From positions 37,034-101,033 of the forward strand of contig JACCIC010000381.1 in assembly GCA_018907035.1 (NCBI GenBank): DNA of 64,000 nucleotides, given 5' to 3'. Within the stretch, counting starts at the first letter, position 1. Each line of letters begins with the position of its first letter. The position numbers and the translations under genes were made by a program. The DNA is from Sycobia sp. Sy_11 (Eukaryota > Arthropoda > Insecta > Hymenoptera > Epichrysomallidae). Below are positions 34,701 through 46,739 of the stretch, one piece after another. Under the pieces are notes generated by a model. It had not been told where the DNA came from. It did no database searches and saw nothing but the letters and a program-made list of their open reading frames with translations.

Positions 34701-35213
34701 TAATTATTTAATGTGAATGAGACCGTCTTTTGAAGTTGAGCAAAGCGAATGGAAATTGTGCAGGGAGTGGAGCGTGATACTCACTGGCTAGGCCGCCTAG
34801 AGCAATAACTAGTCAGCCCACGGTAGAGAAAAATCCCTGAATTTTCTCTTCTTCACCAGACTCAGCTCAATAATGCATGAATTCCTGGAGCATAGAGTCG
34901 ACGTGCACGGGGTTTTCCGTAGGAGAAAAGCTCCGTGGCCGTCATGATGTAGACAACGCCATGAGTATAGTAGAGTGGGGCGTGCCGTTAATTGGCGGAG
35001 GAGCTGTATATAACACCGCACGCGGAACGAGCTTGGCAATAAAATCCAAATAAATTAATTTCATTTGATTTCTTTCCCTTAGACAGAATATTTAGGAAAG
35101 GATTTCCAAGTTTTAGAAATATATTAGATAGAAATAAGAAAGTATGCTTTCTCAGGGATGCAGAGATGCACTGAAATAATAAAACCACTGAATAAGGTTA
35201 AAGCTGAACTAAT
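31711..35213. other. Long stretch without recognised gene
   Basis: AT-rich with short frames. The longest (33376-33627, plus) reads FFLDDVIGALLVIELADGSY and FQVETARSVKEHSVRLHNW, and looks like real coding debris, but I cannot place it. It could be the 5' part of the Copia element that follows. GC-richer sequence at 34740-35040 has no family likeness. Confidence 0.4.
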
Positions 35214-35346
35214 ATTTGATCGTCCAGATACTCCTGAGCACGGCGGAGTTGCTGAGCGATTTAACCATGCTATCGAGAATAAGGTGGAATTGGTCATACA
35301 TAACTCTGGTATCGCAGAAAACTATTGAGAAATTAGCTGTTTGTAG

Positions 35347-35406
<60 letters not shown>

Positions 35407-36053
35407 TACTGAAAGGTCAATTGACATAGATTTTTGCTGTCTATTGAAGTAAGGCCATAAAGATTCCCAAAATAATAGAACATTTATAACAAGAACAATA
35501 TAAACAACAGAAGAAAATAAATTATTGGAGTCCGCCGACATGTTAAGTTTCTAAAACAGCGTGTATATAAAGATTATGTTGTTTCAATTGGTACGGCGAA
35601 CTTTAGGTTGATAAATAACGAAAATGGAATCAATTCAGCAAAACAATCAAAGTAAATGCAAAATATCAGGTAGATCGAGTCACCAGAAGTAAAGCTAGGA
35701 AACAGTCAAAATACGTTATTCATAGTATATTCAAATCAGAGTAACTATGATGTAGATATTACATATTATACATTATTGGAAAAATAAATGGAGATCCGTA
35801 AACGTACAGGGAAATAATTAATTCATCAGATAATAAACCTTTGGAACGCGTAATTCAAGCGGAAATCAATTCACTAATAGAAAAAGACATTCATAGAAAT
35901 AGGAAAAATGCGATGTTTACGAAACATAAAAATCCCAACATTTTAAATTCTCGGTGGTTATGTAAGCAAAATGTTGGTAAAACTACATTTAAATCGAGAT
36001 CAGTTATCAGATGGTTTAATGATAGGAACCGTTATCATAATTGCGAAATATAG
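35214..36053 (+). pseudogene. Copia-type pol fragments
   Basis: 35218-35335 reads DRPDTPEHGGVAERFNHAIE, the end of a Copia integrase core with its Glu. 35841-36053 reads EINSLIEKD, then NPNILNSRWLCKQNVGK, the start of a Copia reverse transcriptase. The sequence between has stops and an (AT)n expansion. No LTRs found. Confidence 0.6.
35347..35402. repeat. (AT)n microsatellite
   Basis: About 55 bp AT run inside the Copia relic. Confidence 0.95.
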
Positions 36054-36839
36054 GCTGCGTTTTCTCGACTAAATTTCGTACCGTCTTTCTTAGCAGTTGC
36101 GAATAAATTCTGTTGATTTATTAGACAATTCTACGTAGCGATATCGTTAATTTACAGTGAAATATAACAAGATATATATTTGCAATTTTCGGACGGACTA
36201 ATCCTAGATTCCAATAAAATGAGCAAAATATCTCAAATTTAAAAGAGCTTAATGCGGTTAAAAATTAGTCTACAGGTTTCTGTTTGTTCGTGAGAAAAAT
36301 ATAAAATCATGAAAGGAATGCTCATATTAAAGGTAGGCATGATTTGTGATCTTTCATTTTATTCCTAAAATTGAATGACCTATACTTATATTTGTATTAT
36401 AAAAATTAAATATTATGTAAATATATAAATATCTATTCTATGACACTTGAACGTATAAAGAAAGGAAAATAAACGTATAAATATATTAGTATTTTTGGTT
36501 TCGACTACGTTGGTAGAGGTTCAGGCATAGTTAATGTTCTTAAATTGGGATATTCCATTTTCGCATTTAAAAAATATAGAATTTATAAAAATAGAAGGTT
36601 TCCTCCTATTTCTCCGAAGACCGAAAATCTCCACCTGTTGTTTTCAGGTCATCCTCCCAAACGACTTGAATAAAAAACACGCCCGATTCATTTTTTTTTC
36701 TTTTTAAATCTGAAAAAAAGCATTTTGCATATAAAATAAATTTTATCTTAGACAATTGAAACTATACAGTAGTTCCCAGATGTTTTAAGATTGGGGGTAT
36801 AAAAGACGCAATAAATGCATAACATATTTAAATAACCAA
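36054..36839. other. No gene recognised
   Basis: AT-rich, short frames only. Confidence 0.4.
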
Positions 36840-37494
36840 CTTTTTATTCAAAATACTGTCCCTTTAAAGAAATACACAAGTTAGTACAATCTTCTAGTCT
36901 TTTCATACCTTTTAAAAATCCGCTTTCGAAATACTTTTTAATTTCGTATCATATCTTCTTTTATCTCGTCTATCGAAGCGAAACGGTTCCAAGTAGTTTT
37001 TTGTTTTCAAGTCCATTTTGAATTTTGGAAACAGGAACTGGTCAGGGGAACACAAATTAGACGTATATAGTAGATGGCTGAATGCAGGAATAATTTTTTT
37101 TTGGCCAAAAATCGAGTATTAATTGAGTAATAGTATATGCTGGTGCATTATCGAGCACGTGGAACGAAACGCGCACATACCTTCTTTTTTCCAATTGTTC
37201 GTTATATTACGTTGAACAATCGATTTTGTTATTCCTAAGTTCTTCAATCAATCTGCAATTAGAATTACGGTTATCTTTAACATAGATGCGACTTTGTCGA
37301 TATTACTGTCACTCTTCATAGCACATGGCCGCACACCGCAAATAGGCTAATCCAACCAAAATTGTAACACAACATATAACACATTCACCATAATCCATTT
37401 TTGATATTTCCTTCGTTTCAGTGACACTTTTACCAATTTTAAAGAAAAATTTAATTACAACACGTTGTTCGATATTTTTATTCATCTCAAACAA
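36840..37494 (-). pseudogene. Internally deleted mariner transposase
   Basis: The N-terminal piece (37494-37400) reads NIEQRVVIKFFFKIGKS. The C-terminal piece (about 37170-36880) reads ITQLILDFWPKK, then DQFLFPKFKMDL. Most of the catalytic domain between is missing and only the second and third Asp regions are hinted at. Confidence 0.65.
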
Positions 37495-37689
37495 TAACAG
37501 CTACCGGCCTGATAATCCAACGCAAACTGCTACTGAACAGCTGTATGCAATCTGATGAACTTGAAACTTTGTATAAAGATGAAGAAAGGTTATAGATGGT
37601 TATACTAACTAGTGGCCAAAGTTTCATGAAGATGTTGCAAGTGTAGCGTTGCTGCTCAGCCCGTCACTTGATTATCCTGGATTACCTTC

Positions 37690-37750
37690 CTTCCAGGACG
37701 GGAACTCGGGCTGATTGCCATCGGCTATTCTTTACTTTAGCCTATCTACT
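37690..37750. repeat. Stray Polinton-type terminus
   Basis: TTTAGCCTATCTACT ends at 37750. The last 13 bases equal the outer end of Polinton A and, inverted, the start of Polinton B. Sequence inside it does not match the Polinton ends further. I saw no partner. Confidence 0.4.
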
Positions 37751-37939
37751 AGTTAGCTATACTTCGATTTTCCGTAAGCCAATAATAAATAATAAATAAT
37801 AACAATAATAATAACGAATAATAAATATAATATATTCAACAATAAGTCAAATAAATGTTAAGTATATAATTTAATAATGCAGTTAATAATTATATTAAAA
37901 TTGAAAATTGTACTTATATTGTCATTATTTTAACTAATA

Positions 37940-38480
37940 TATTATATTATAAAGACTGTAAGACCAATATAAATATTTATTAATTTTAATAATACGTACT
38001 AATAGAATTTTAATAACTTTAATACTATAATTTAATTGAAGGATACGCTATGTAATTCTATAAACTGTATACCATGACTGTCCGTTTTGAAAATGTTTAA
38101 ATGAAATTTTTTATTAATTAATAAATATTTTCATTGATCTCACAGTCCAATTAAATCAATCGAAAATAATGCATAATAATATCAATACATATTTATATTA
38201 ATATTAAGACATCAATATACAAAAATAATAAAAATAAAAAATAAAAATTCAAAATTATAATGACAGTCAGACTGTCCTTTTATAAAATTACCCCCATAGA
38301 CTAATCAAAAAAATAAAAATATTAGCTGAAAAAAATTTTATGTTAGTAAAGTGTAATCTGATTATACCCGCCACCCTTAGCTACTTGAAGACGTAATTCA
38401 ACGTTACGAGCTCGCTACGACTTCTCATCAGGAACTCATCTTATAAATTTGTATATAAGCAGTCAAGAAAATCCCAGTTA
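37940..38480 (-). repeat. Penelope-like terminal repeat (pLTR) with degraded hammerhead
   Basis: Shares with 41478-41870 the blocks TAATGACAGTCAGACTGTCC, AGACTAATC and AGCTCGCTACG. The hammerhead region (38396-38436, minus) keeps CTGATGAG, but its second box reads GTAAC in place of GAAAC, so it should not cleave. A GACTGTAAGACCAAT end lies at 37957 in the other orientation. Confidence 0.75.
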
Positions 38481-38588
38481 AAGTATTTTAAATTTTTTAT
38501 TATTAAATCTAAATTTAAACAAAATTTTAAGATAGGTTGCAAAAAATTATAAAGAGAATGAAGTTAAAAGAATATTTAATACATAATA

Positions 38589-39703
38589 TTAGGTTGTCAA
38601 GTATCTCCCTTTTCGTCTTATAAATTTTGCGGCTATGTACGAAGCGCTACAGAAACATGGAGTTTACTTCATTATAGTTTTCCTTCGTCGAAGGCAAATC
38701 CACTAGAGAAAAGTTCCGTGTGATTAATGGTGTCTTGGGGAGATGGCATGCTATCACTTCGAACCGCAGAGGAATGGTTTCGACGATTCAGACCCGGTGA
38801 AAACGACACCATGGATAAGCCAGCCGGCGGAAGTTCTGTGACGACGAATACTGATCAAATGATGGAATTTATCGAGTTAGACCGGCTTGTGGCATCTTGT
38901 GACATCGCCCAGGAGATTAGAGTTAGTCACCAAATCATTTTAAACGATCTGCAGAAGGCTGGATACAAAAAAAAGCTTGATGTGTGGGTGCCGCATGATT
39001 TGACGCAAAAACACCTTCTGGACCGAATCAACGCTTGCAATGTGCTGCTGGAACGAAACCAACTCGACCCATTTTTGAAGCGGATGGTGTCTGATGACGA
39101 AAAATGGATCACTTACGACAATATCAAGCGAAAACGGTCGTGGTCCAAGGCGGGTGGACCGTTCCAAACAGTGGCCATGCCGGGATTGACGGCCAAGGAG
39201 GTTTTGCTGTGTGTTTGGTGGGATTGTGAATCATCCACTATGAGCTGCCCCCCATATGGCTAGACGCTTAATTCTATCATCTACTGTGAACAACTGCACC
39301 GCTTGAAGCAGGCTATCGGCCAGAAGCGTCCACAATTGTCCAACAGGAAGGGTGTAGTGTTCCACCAGGACAACGCCAGACCACACACTTCGTTGATGAC
39401 TCGTCAGAAGCTACGGGAGTTCGGATGGGAGGTTTTATCGCATCCACCATATAGCCCGACATCGAACGCCCTTGGTAGTGTAAAGTTAGACTCTAAAGAG
39501 GCTTGTGAAAAGTGGATGTCCGAGTTCTTCGCAAGTAAGGAGAGGGGTTTCTACGAGAGAGGTATTATGAAGTTGCCGTCTAAATAGAAACAGATTATCG
39601 AACAAAACGGCGAATATTTGAAGTAAATCTGACCACTGTAACACTTTTTATAAAACATTGAATGAAGAGCAAAAACGCGGAAGAGAGATATTTGAGAGCC
39701 TAA
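38589..39703 (+). mobile_element. Mariner element with both terminal repeats
   Basis: Bounded by TA. Left end TTAGGTTGTCAAGTATCTCC and right end (inverted) TTAGGCTCTCAAATATCTCT are clear terminal inverted repeats. About 1.1 kb. Confidence 0.9.
38661..39626 (+). pseudogene. Mariner transposase, catalytic domain truncated
   Basis: First Asp in VSDDEKWITYDNIKRKRSW, second in FHQDNARPHTS. The third Asp region, expected right after HPPYSP, is deleted and the frame resumes at LGSVKLDSKEACEKW. The end NGEYLK is present. Frameshifts near 38710 and a stop near 39262. Inactive. Confidence 0.85.
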
Positions 39704-39884
39704 TATAAATTTTATAATAAAATATAAAATTATATATTATTGTATTGAATAACCAGAAAAATTTTTTTAAGGTGATAAACTTAGTATGTCCTTTTATTCG
39801 AGTAACTTTTGTTGTATTAGAATTTTCCTTGGGAAACGAATAAAACACTAATTAAATGCTGTAAATATAATTTTAATCTATTCT

Positions 39885-40396
39885 TTTATATTATAACTAT
39901 TTTTCTACGTAGTCGTCTTCGAGATCAATACATTTTTGTATTTTTTTACAAGCTCAAACAATCTTTCTGTAACAAATGGACCGTCCTATTTTTAGATGCG
40001 CGTTTGACGAATTTTTCGATGTTGTCATTTGAATCGAAGTGCTGACCACTCAATCTTTCTTTTAACTTTGGAAAAAGGAAATAGTCAATTGATGTAAGGT
40101 CTCAAGAATAATGTGAAAGGTCAAACATTTTACATTAGAATTTTTGAAAAAAGATATCTTTTTTCAGTAGAATGAGGCCAAGCAGAAAGCCTGAGCAGTC
40201 GTGGTATCCATCTTGCATAAACATTACTGCAATTAAGCTTCTGTAAAAGATTGTATGGATTAAAGATTGATAAATTTGACATAGACATTTCCAAAATAGT
40301 GTCAATAGTGCATCGTCTAGGGTCGTGAATAATTTTTTCAATCGCTTCAATTACATTGTCGGTAATCACGGCGCCTGTATACTTCTTACCGTGCAC
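39885..40396 (-). pseudogene. Second mariner transposase relic, internally deleted
   Basis: The N-terminal helix-turn-helix part (40396-40200) reads RRCTIDTILEMSMSN and CSNVYARWIPRLL. After a deletion a C-terminal part continues to about 39885 in broken frames (SALRF, then IDLEDDYVEK). Confidence 0.65.
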
Positions 40397-40559
40397 TTTT
40401 AAAACCCCGATAAAATCTCTGTACCATCTTTACACAATCTGCACAATTATCAATAGTCACTATGTCACAATGAATCTGATGGCCGTTTCACTTTTTTTAC
40501 AATTAAATCACAATCGGACCTGCTTTGTTCTGATATCTCCATGATTATCGAGCTTGTAC

Positions 40560-41475
40560 TACTGCAAAAAATTATTTTTGGCGACTAAAACCAATTCAGC
40601 TCTTATTAATAAAATCCAATTGGAAACTATGATCAACTTAGGTCCGGCAAGGGAATCTAAGAGAAACGCCAAATTCCAATAACTTACTTTTTAATAAGCC
40701 TCGTACTAAGCAGTCATTTATCCGAAGCGAAGTTTCAATTATGTACTAGAGATCTTTTCTGTCTTATACAGGCGTGTGATACCCATGACATCACTTTTCT
40801 CGTCAAAGTTTAAACCCTGCGGTTTTTACACCTCCGATTGAAGATTTATGTGGAAATATAAAATCCCTCCAATACTACTTTCAAAGATTGATCAGAATCA
40901 GAAGATTTGGAAAGTAGTAATACTTAAGTAGAAATATCTAGCAGCTTTCAATATAGCATTAAAGATCGTGCATTAAAACAGTACCGTATTAGCACTGTCT
41001 ATGACAATGACGAACAATAGATAATATAGAGTCTCGTCGCATAAATATTTAACATAACCATATTGTTGTCGATTTTGATAATTTTCGTAAATCTCTAAGC
41101 CTTTATCAATATTCCTTATCTAAATAGATCTAAAATAACTATAATAATCAAGAAATTCTATTTTTTATTTAGACATAATGAAATTTGATAATTGCATGAG
41201 TGTGAAAATATTATCAAAATTCTTTAGCGTATATTATTGGTTTAAAATGACAATCTAATTTAGGTAGTCTTTTGGTACCGTTAAAGTTCTATTGCTCGAC
41301 ATAAGATATGTACCATGTACTATGAGTACATTTGGACATTTTTAGTTTTTAAATCGAAATAATTACCTGTTGCTTGTATCATTCAGTGTCATTACTTTTT
41401 TTAAATGCACTGAATTTTTTAACTCTCCGTTATTGTATTTAATAAAAATTTAAGTAATTTTCATATCTTATTAAT
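40560..41475. other. No gene recognised
   Basis: AT-rich, no open frame above about 60 codons that resembles a known family. Confidence 0.4.
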
Positions 41476-41806
41476 AAATATTTTTTTATTGGTCTTACAG
41501 TCCAATCAATTCCATCCAAAAACAAAATAAAATAAAAATAAAAATAAAATAAAAATAAAAAATAAAAATAATAATAAAAAATAAAAATAAATAATAATAA
41601 AAAATAAAAAATAAGAAATAAAAAAAAAATAAAAATTAAAATAAAAATTAAATTAAAAATTAAATTAAAATTATAATGACAGTCAGACTGTCCTTGTTTA
41701 CATTCACCCCCGTAGACTAATCTGAAAATAAAATATTAGTTGAAAAAATTCTTTGTTAGTAAAGTGCATTCTGACTGTCCCGAACACCCTTACCTAATTG
41801 AAGACT

Positions 41807-41846
41807 TGTCCAACGTTTCGAGCTCGCTACGGCTCCTCATCAGGGA
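41807..41846 (-). ncRNA. Hammerhead ribozyme core in pLTR (left arm)
   Basis: Minus strand GTCC, CTGATGAG, helix II GAGC/GCTC with a one-base bulge, GAAACGTT, GGAC. Helix I is GTCC with GGAC. Helix III is the self-complementary ACGT, which allows cleavage as a dimer. Cleavage is expected after GTT. Confidence 0.7.
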
Positions 41847-42119
41847 CTAGGGACATTCTTTTGATTTTGTGAATGTGGATATTTTGGAACATGGTATTAA
41901 TAATAAGTATAAACGGGAGAGTCTTGAAAGTATTCACATTTCCAAGAATCGAAATAATGTGAATTTAATGTTAGAGTCTGGTAGATTGGACAGTGTTTAT
42001 CATTCCTTATTAAATTGATTGGTTTTGGACAATTTGTGTAGAGGGGGAATTTATATTTAATTTACAAAATTTGGTGGTGGGGATGGGTATATATAGATTA
42101 GAATATAAGGTTTAGATTA

Positions 42120-42159
42120 GTCCCTGATGAGGAGCCGTAGCGAGCTCGAAACGTTGGAC
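42120..42159 (+). ncRNA. Hammerhead ribozyme core in pLTR (right arm)
   Basis: The same 40 bases as the left arm, on the plus strand, with all conserved core positions present. Expected cleavage site after 42155. Confidence 0.7.
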
Positions 42160-42509
42160 AAGTCTTCAATTAGGTAAGGGTGTTGGGGACAGTCAGACTG
42201 CACTTTACTAACAAAGAATTTTTTCAGCTAATATTTTATTTTCAGATTAGTCTACGGGGGTGAATGTAAACAAGGACAGTCTGACTGTCATTATAATTTT
42301 AATTTAATTTTTTATTTAATTTTTATTTTAATTTTTATTTTTTTTATTTTATTTTTATTATTTTTTATTTATTTTTTTTTATTTCTTTTTTTTTTTTTTA
42401 TTATTATTTTTATTTTTTATTTTATTTTTATTTTTTATTTTTATTTTATTTTTATTTTTTTTTTTTGTTTTTGGATGGAATTGATTGGACTGTAAGACCA
42501 ATAAAAAAA

Positions 42510-43700
42510 TGTTTATTAATTTGTATATGGGCAGTCGACAGAAGTACAATTCATTTGTTTCATATCTTATTGTATATTTACACACATCTGTTTATTTATA
42601 TTTTTTTCTTATTTGTAGATTGTATTTTCGTTGTGAAGTTTGATTAATATGACAGAATACTTAATCTTGCTTACCTAAAGATTTCATTGTCAAACGAAAT
42701 TGTTTATATTATGCTCCTTGCCATCTAATTGGATTTCTTCTTACTTCTTTGCCAATCCTGTTTCTTTTTAATCTAACCACTTTTCTATTACTAGATTATA
42801 CTTATTTCTCGATTACACCTGATTTCTTATTGAACACTGAATTAACATATTGATCTAATCTGTCACTCTCATTTATTTTTGAGCTCATGCTGTCAAATTG
42901 ATACATTTGCATTGTCTGAATTATACTAAAAGTCTATAAGAATTATTACAAAAATGTCATTATATCATATATATGAGGATAATATGAATAAAAGATTACA
43001 CTGATAATGCTCAGAATGATTGGAGAGAAGAAAACAAGCCTAAATGGATGAGCAAGCCGAGCGAAGCTATAGAATCATCGTTGCATAATGCACCGGAGAC
43101 GAATTTCATCTGTGACAATCTGAGTATTATAAGAAAGTCGTTCATATTTCGGGTTTTTACTTTCTTCCTTTTATTCTGACAAAAGCTAGTGAGTGAAAAG
43201 TTAGGCGAATAGTAACCACGGTGAGGATCGCATCTATTCTCGGCACGTTCTCCATGGGATATTCTTTTGAGAGAGGACATTCTAATTGTAGAACGGGCAT
43301 ATTAATTCGAGATTTAAGTACATGCAAGGGGGCATTCATCCCATCGAATTTACAACAGGCTATGAAAAGTAAGATTAAAATGTTAAAAAATTTAGATTAA
43401 AATGAATACTTATTTTTTTTTATTCTCGCCTTTTATAATATTATTTTTAGGCAAAAAGTGTATTTAAAAGTATTTCTCTATTATATAATGATCTCTATAT
43501 AAGATATATATTATTTCTTATTTTTCTAAAGTAAAATATTTTCTTCTTCAAAAATAAATAAGAGAATAAGAGATTAGCATATTCAGATTCTAACCATAAA
43601 TAAATATTTATTAATGATAACATATTATTTATATCAAACTATAGTTAGAAGCGATTTACATGAATTTTTTCTTGATCAGAACAAGCATTTTTTTTAAATA
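42510..43700. other. No gene recognised
   Basis: AT-rich. The longest minus-strand frame (43280-43011) has no family likeness and is probably chance. Confidence 0.4.
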
Positions 43701-44039
43701 ACATAGAATAATAGACAAACATTAAAAAGGAAATTTGAATGTTTAAGAAATAAAAGACAATTTGAAAGCCCTCGGATAAACAATGAAAATAATAAAGATT
43801 GGTTCAGGAATCTAACAAATAAATACCAAAAATACCAAAAGAAGTAGTAACATTATGTCTACAGGTGCCATATATGGAATATTATATTCTAAAAAGAATC
43901 TCTCTATCAAAGAAATCATTGCGGAGGTTGAAAGTAATATTTTAATTTAAATAATGAAGTAAAAAGTGAATATAGAACATCTTTAGTTAATATCACTAGT
44001 ACTTTTAAAAGAGCGAATAAATTTGAAAATTATTTGAAT

Positions 44040-44505
44040 AATAATTGTTTACATGAGTTAAAAATCGCGAAGAATTTTTTGAAAAATAATCCTAATATCA
44101 TCATTCGAAAGCACACAAAGGTAATATAACTGTAGCATCTAATAAAATTGATTATATAAATAATGTAAATAATATATTGAATGATGATTCTACTTACGTG
44201 AAAATTGGTAATCCATGTATCATTAAGCTACAAAATAATTTGAAAAAATTATTAAATAATTGGAAAAGAAATGACCATATAAATGATAGTACATATAAAT
44301 ATTTAAAATGTGAATATGATACTGTAGCAAAATGTTATAGGCTTCCCAAGATTTGTAAAGAAAAACTGACATTTAGAATAATAATATCTTCTCTAAATTT
44401 CCGAACTTATAATATTGCCAGATTTTTATCTAATATATTGGTGAAGATAGCTGGAAAAACTAGTTCTTATATTAAAGATAGTTGGTTTTTTAGAATGAAA
44501 TAAAA
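44040..44505 (+). pseudogene. Penelope-like reverse transcriptase, N-terminal part
   Basis: AHKGNITVASNKIDYINNVN, then (open 44177-44503) YRLPKICKEKLTFRIIISS and YNIARFLSNILVKIAGKTSS, the start of a Penelope RT. The catalytic motifs that would follow are absent. pLTR repeats lie just downstream. Upstream to about 43860 there are broken frames. Confidence 0.75.
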
Positions 44506-44579
44506 GATAGTAGAGGGAGGATTCTATATTCAAAAAATTTTTAGTTTAGAGGGGATAGGGGTATATATAAAATAAAATG

Positions 44580-45250
44580 TTAATATAAGGTTTAGTTTAG
44601 CCCCTGATCAGGAGCCGTAGCGAACTCGACAATTTGGGCAACCTCATTCAATCTTCAGTTGGGTAAAAGTGATGGGGACAGTCAAATTGCACTTCACTAA
44701 TAAAAATGTTTTTCTGCTAATATATTTTTATTTCAGATTAGTCTACGGGGGTGCTTTTAAATAAGGGAAGACTGACTTTATAATTATATATTTATTTATA
44801 AATATATTCGTCATTATAATTTTCAATTAATTATATATTGACGTGTATTAGTATTGATATAGATATATATTGATATTATTATGTATTAATTTTAATTTAT
44901 TTAATTGGGCTGTAAGACTGATTTTTATATATAAATTAAAATATTAATATAAGGTTTAGTTTAGTCCCTGATCAGGAGCCATAGCGAGCTCGATAATTTG
45001 GGCAACCTCATTCTATCTTCAACTGGGTAAAGGTGGTGGGGACAGTCAGATTGCACTTCACTAATAAAAATGTTTTTCAAATAATATATGTTTATTTTAG
45101 ATTAATCTACGGGGGTGATTTTAAACAAGGACAGTCTGACTGCCATTATCATTTTCAATTAATTAGATCTTGATATGTATTAGTATTGATAAATATATAT
45201 ATTGATATTATTATGTATGAATTTTAATTTATTTAATTGAACTGTAACTA
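44580..45250 (+). repeat. Two tandem Penelope pLTRs, degraded hammerheads
   Basis: Units at about 44580-44935 and 44936-45250 share TAAGGTTTAGTTTAG, CCTGATCAGGAGCC, TTGGGCAACCTCATTC and CTACGGGGGTG. Their hammerhead boxes are CTGATCAG and GACAAT or GATAAT, so the core is lost. Direct tandem pLTRs are typical of the class. Confidence 0.8.
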
Positions 45251-45321
45251 GCAGTGCAAAACTATATGCAAATGCAATTCATATTATAAATCTTGGAAAA
45301 GAAGGGAAAGATAGAAAAGTA

Positions 45322-45440
45322 TGCGACTTAAGCCATATAAAGATAAGGTTGACATCTTCACTGTAGAATTGCCAGCGAGACCGTTAACCGGAGTGGATTT
45401 AATAAAAATACCTTTCCGTTTTAGAAATTTCTGTAGTGTA
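45322..45440 (+). pseudogene. Possible third Polinton relic (pX-protease junction)
   Basis: Reads RLKPYKDKVDIFTVELPARPLT in part, then GVDLIKIPFRFRNF. The LKPYK and LP-RPLT-DLIK words and their spacing match the pX-protease junction in copy B. Short, no other Polinton sequence beside it, so uncertain. Confidence 0.45.
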
Positions 45441-45756
45441 CGCGTCGAGTATGTATGCGTAATTTGCGACGGGGTATCCGTTGCTCTAAGCTTTTCCGAA
45501 CATCGAAGGCCTCTTCCACGCAGTTTCTTTCCTTTTCTTCCTGTATATAGATATGTGTAATAGTGCAAGTATGGAAAGATGTAAAGGGAAGCAAGCCGTT
45601 GATTTATTTGTTTATGACATCGGCGCTCATTGTCTCCCAGTGTATGTAATGGAAATTAGGCGCGAGGTATTAGGGGGAAAAGGAAAGAGGGTTGAAGAAC
45701 GTGAAGAATTGAATCTAAGAATCAAATTTAAAAACTCCAGAAATTTTCGAGCAATA

Positions 45757-46320
45757 TAGCGATGCCGTGGCGAAAGGACGATGGCGGTTTCGAGGCGATC
45801 CAATCATCCACAAATTCTCGCACTACTTGAATATGTCAAAACTGCGTATTAACGAGGTCTCGTTACATCGATCTGAATAGTTGGTAATCAGAAGGCACTA
45901 TATCCGGTGAGTAGGCTGGGTGCGGCAACACTTCCCATTCGAGCTCTAACAGGGTGTTATTGACGGCTTTCGTAACATGTGACCGACCGTTGGCATGCAA
46001 GAGAATGAATTGGCGTCTATTTCTCGCGATTACTGATCTATGTTCAATCGATTTCTCTTTGAAATTCAGATGGCGTTTGTATACTTCAAAAGTGACAGTT
46101 TCATTTGGTTTCAGCAGCTCGTAGTACAGGGCACCCTGCTGGTCCCACCAAATGCACAGCAATACCATTTGGCCGTGGATGTTCCGTTTCGATAGGCGGT
46201 AGGCCTGGGTCCACCCATGACTTCTTTCGCTTAGAATGGTCATAGTAGAGCCACTTTTTATCACTAGTCACAATACGCCACAGAAAACTGTTCTTTTTTG
46301 CCTGACAATCAAAGACAGTG
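45757..46320 (-). pseudogene. Mariner transposase relic (mauritiana-like)
   Basis: TSDKKWLYYD with the first Asp (in a shifted frame near 46255), then KRNIHGQMVLLCIWWDQQGA and LHANGRSHV where the second Asp is Ala, then HPAYSPDIVPSDYQLFRSM with the third Asp. Further decayed sequence (VREFVDDWIASK) continues to about 45757. The open core is 46264-45863. Confidence 0.85.
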
Positions 46321-46689
46321 CAATGTTTTATCGATTCATAATGGCGCCTTCGATCAACTCATGTGGCAACCATTTTCCCTCTTTATGAATCTTTCGTATC
46401 ATAAAAAATTATATTATAGAAAATTAAATTAATTATACAAATTTATTATACAATTATTGATACAAATATAAAAATCGTAAAGAAAATTAAATTATTTATA
46501 CAAATGGCGCCTGTTAACTGAATTTTATTGGTAAATGCCAAAACTAAAAAGTAAGTACTTGATCCGACAAAACCGACTTTTCGTACTACTATTATCGCCA
46601 TCTAACCGTGAAGGTCGAAAACTAAGTTCCGTTCCTAATATATAAGGAAATGTTATTCTATAATTAAAAATTAGCATAATTGTTAGTAA

Positions 46690-46735
46690 ATTAATAAATT
46701 AATAAATATTCATATTGGTCTTACAGTCCAATATA
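46690..46735 (-). repeat. Solo Penelope repeat end
   Basis: ATTGGTCTTACAGTCCAAT preceded by TTAATAAATTAATAAATATT, as at the other pLTR ends. Confidence 0.6.
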
Positions 46736-46739
46736 GGTA

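Larger units (their letters stand above)
41478..42505. mobile_element. Penelope-like element end: two inverted pLTRs around an endonuclease stub
   Basis: Arms 41478-41870 and 42105-42505 are a near-perfect inverted repeat. Both contain TTGGTCTTACAGTCCAAT-type ends, an A/T-rich (AATAAAA)n tract, GACAGTCAGACTGTCC and a hammerhead core. The 235 bp centre encodes on the plus strand a C-terminal stub (NVDILEHGINNKYKRESLES) of the kind found at the end of the Penelope GIY-YIG endonuclease. Confidence 0.8.

Noticed and set aside
43011..43280. 89-codon minus-strand frame in the AT-rich region
   Set aside because: No likeness and no repeat or promoter context. Probably chance.
45553..45759. 68-codon plus-strand frame after the possible Polinton relic
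   Set aside because: No match to any Polinton protein or mariner. Only the first 120 bp of the block show likeness.
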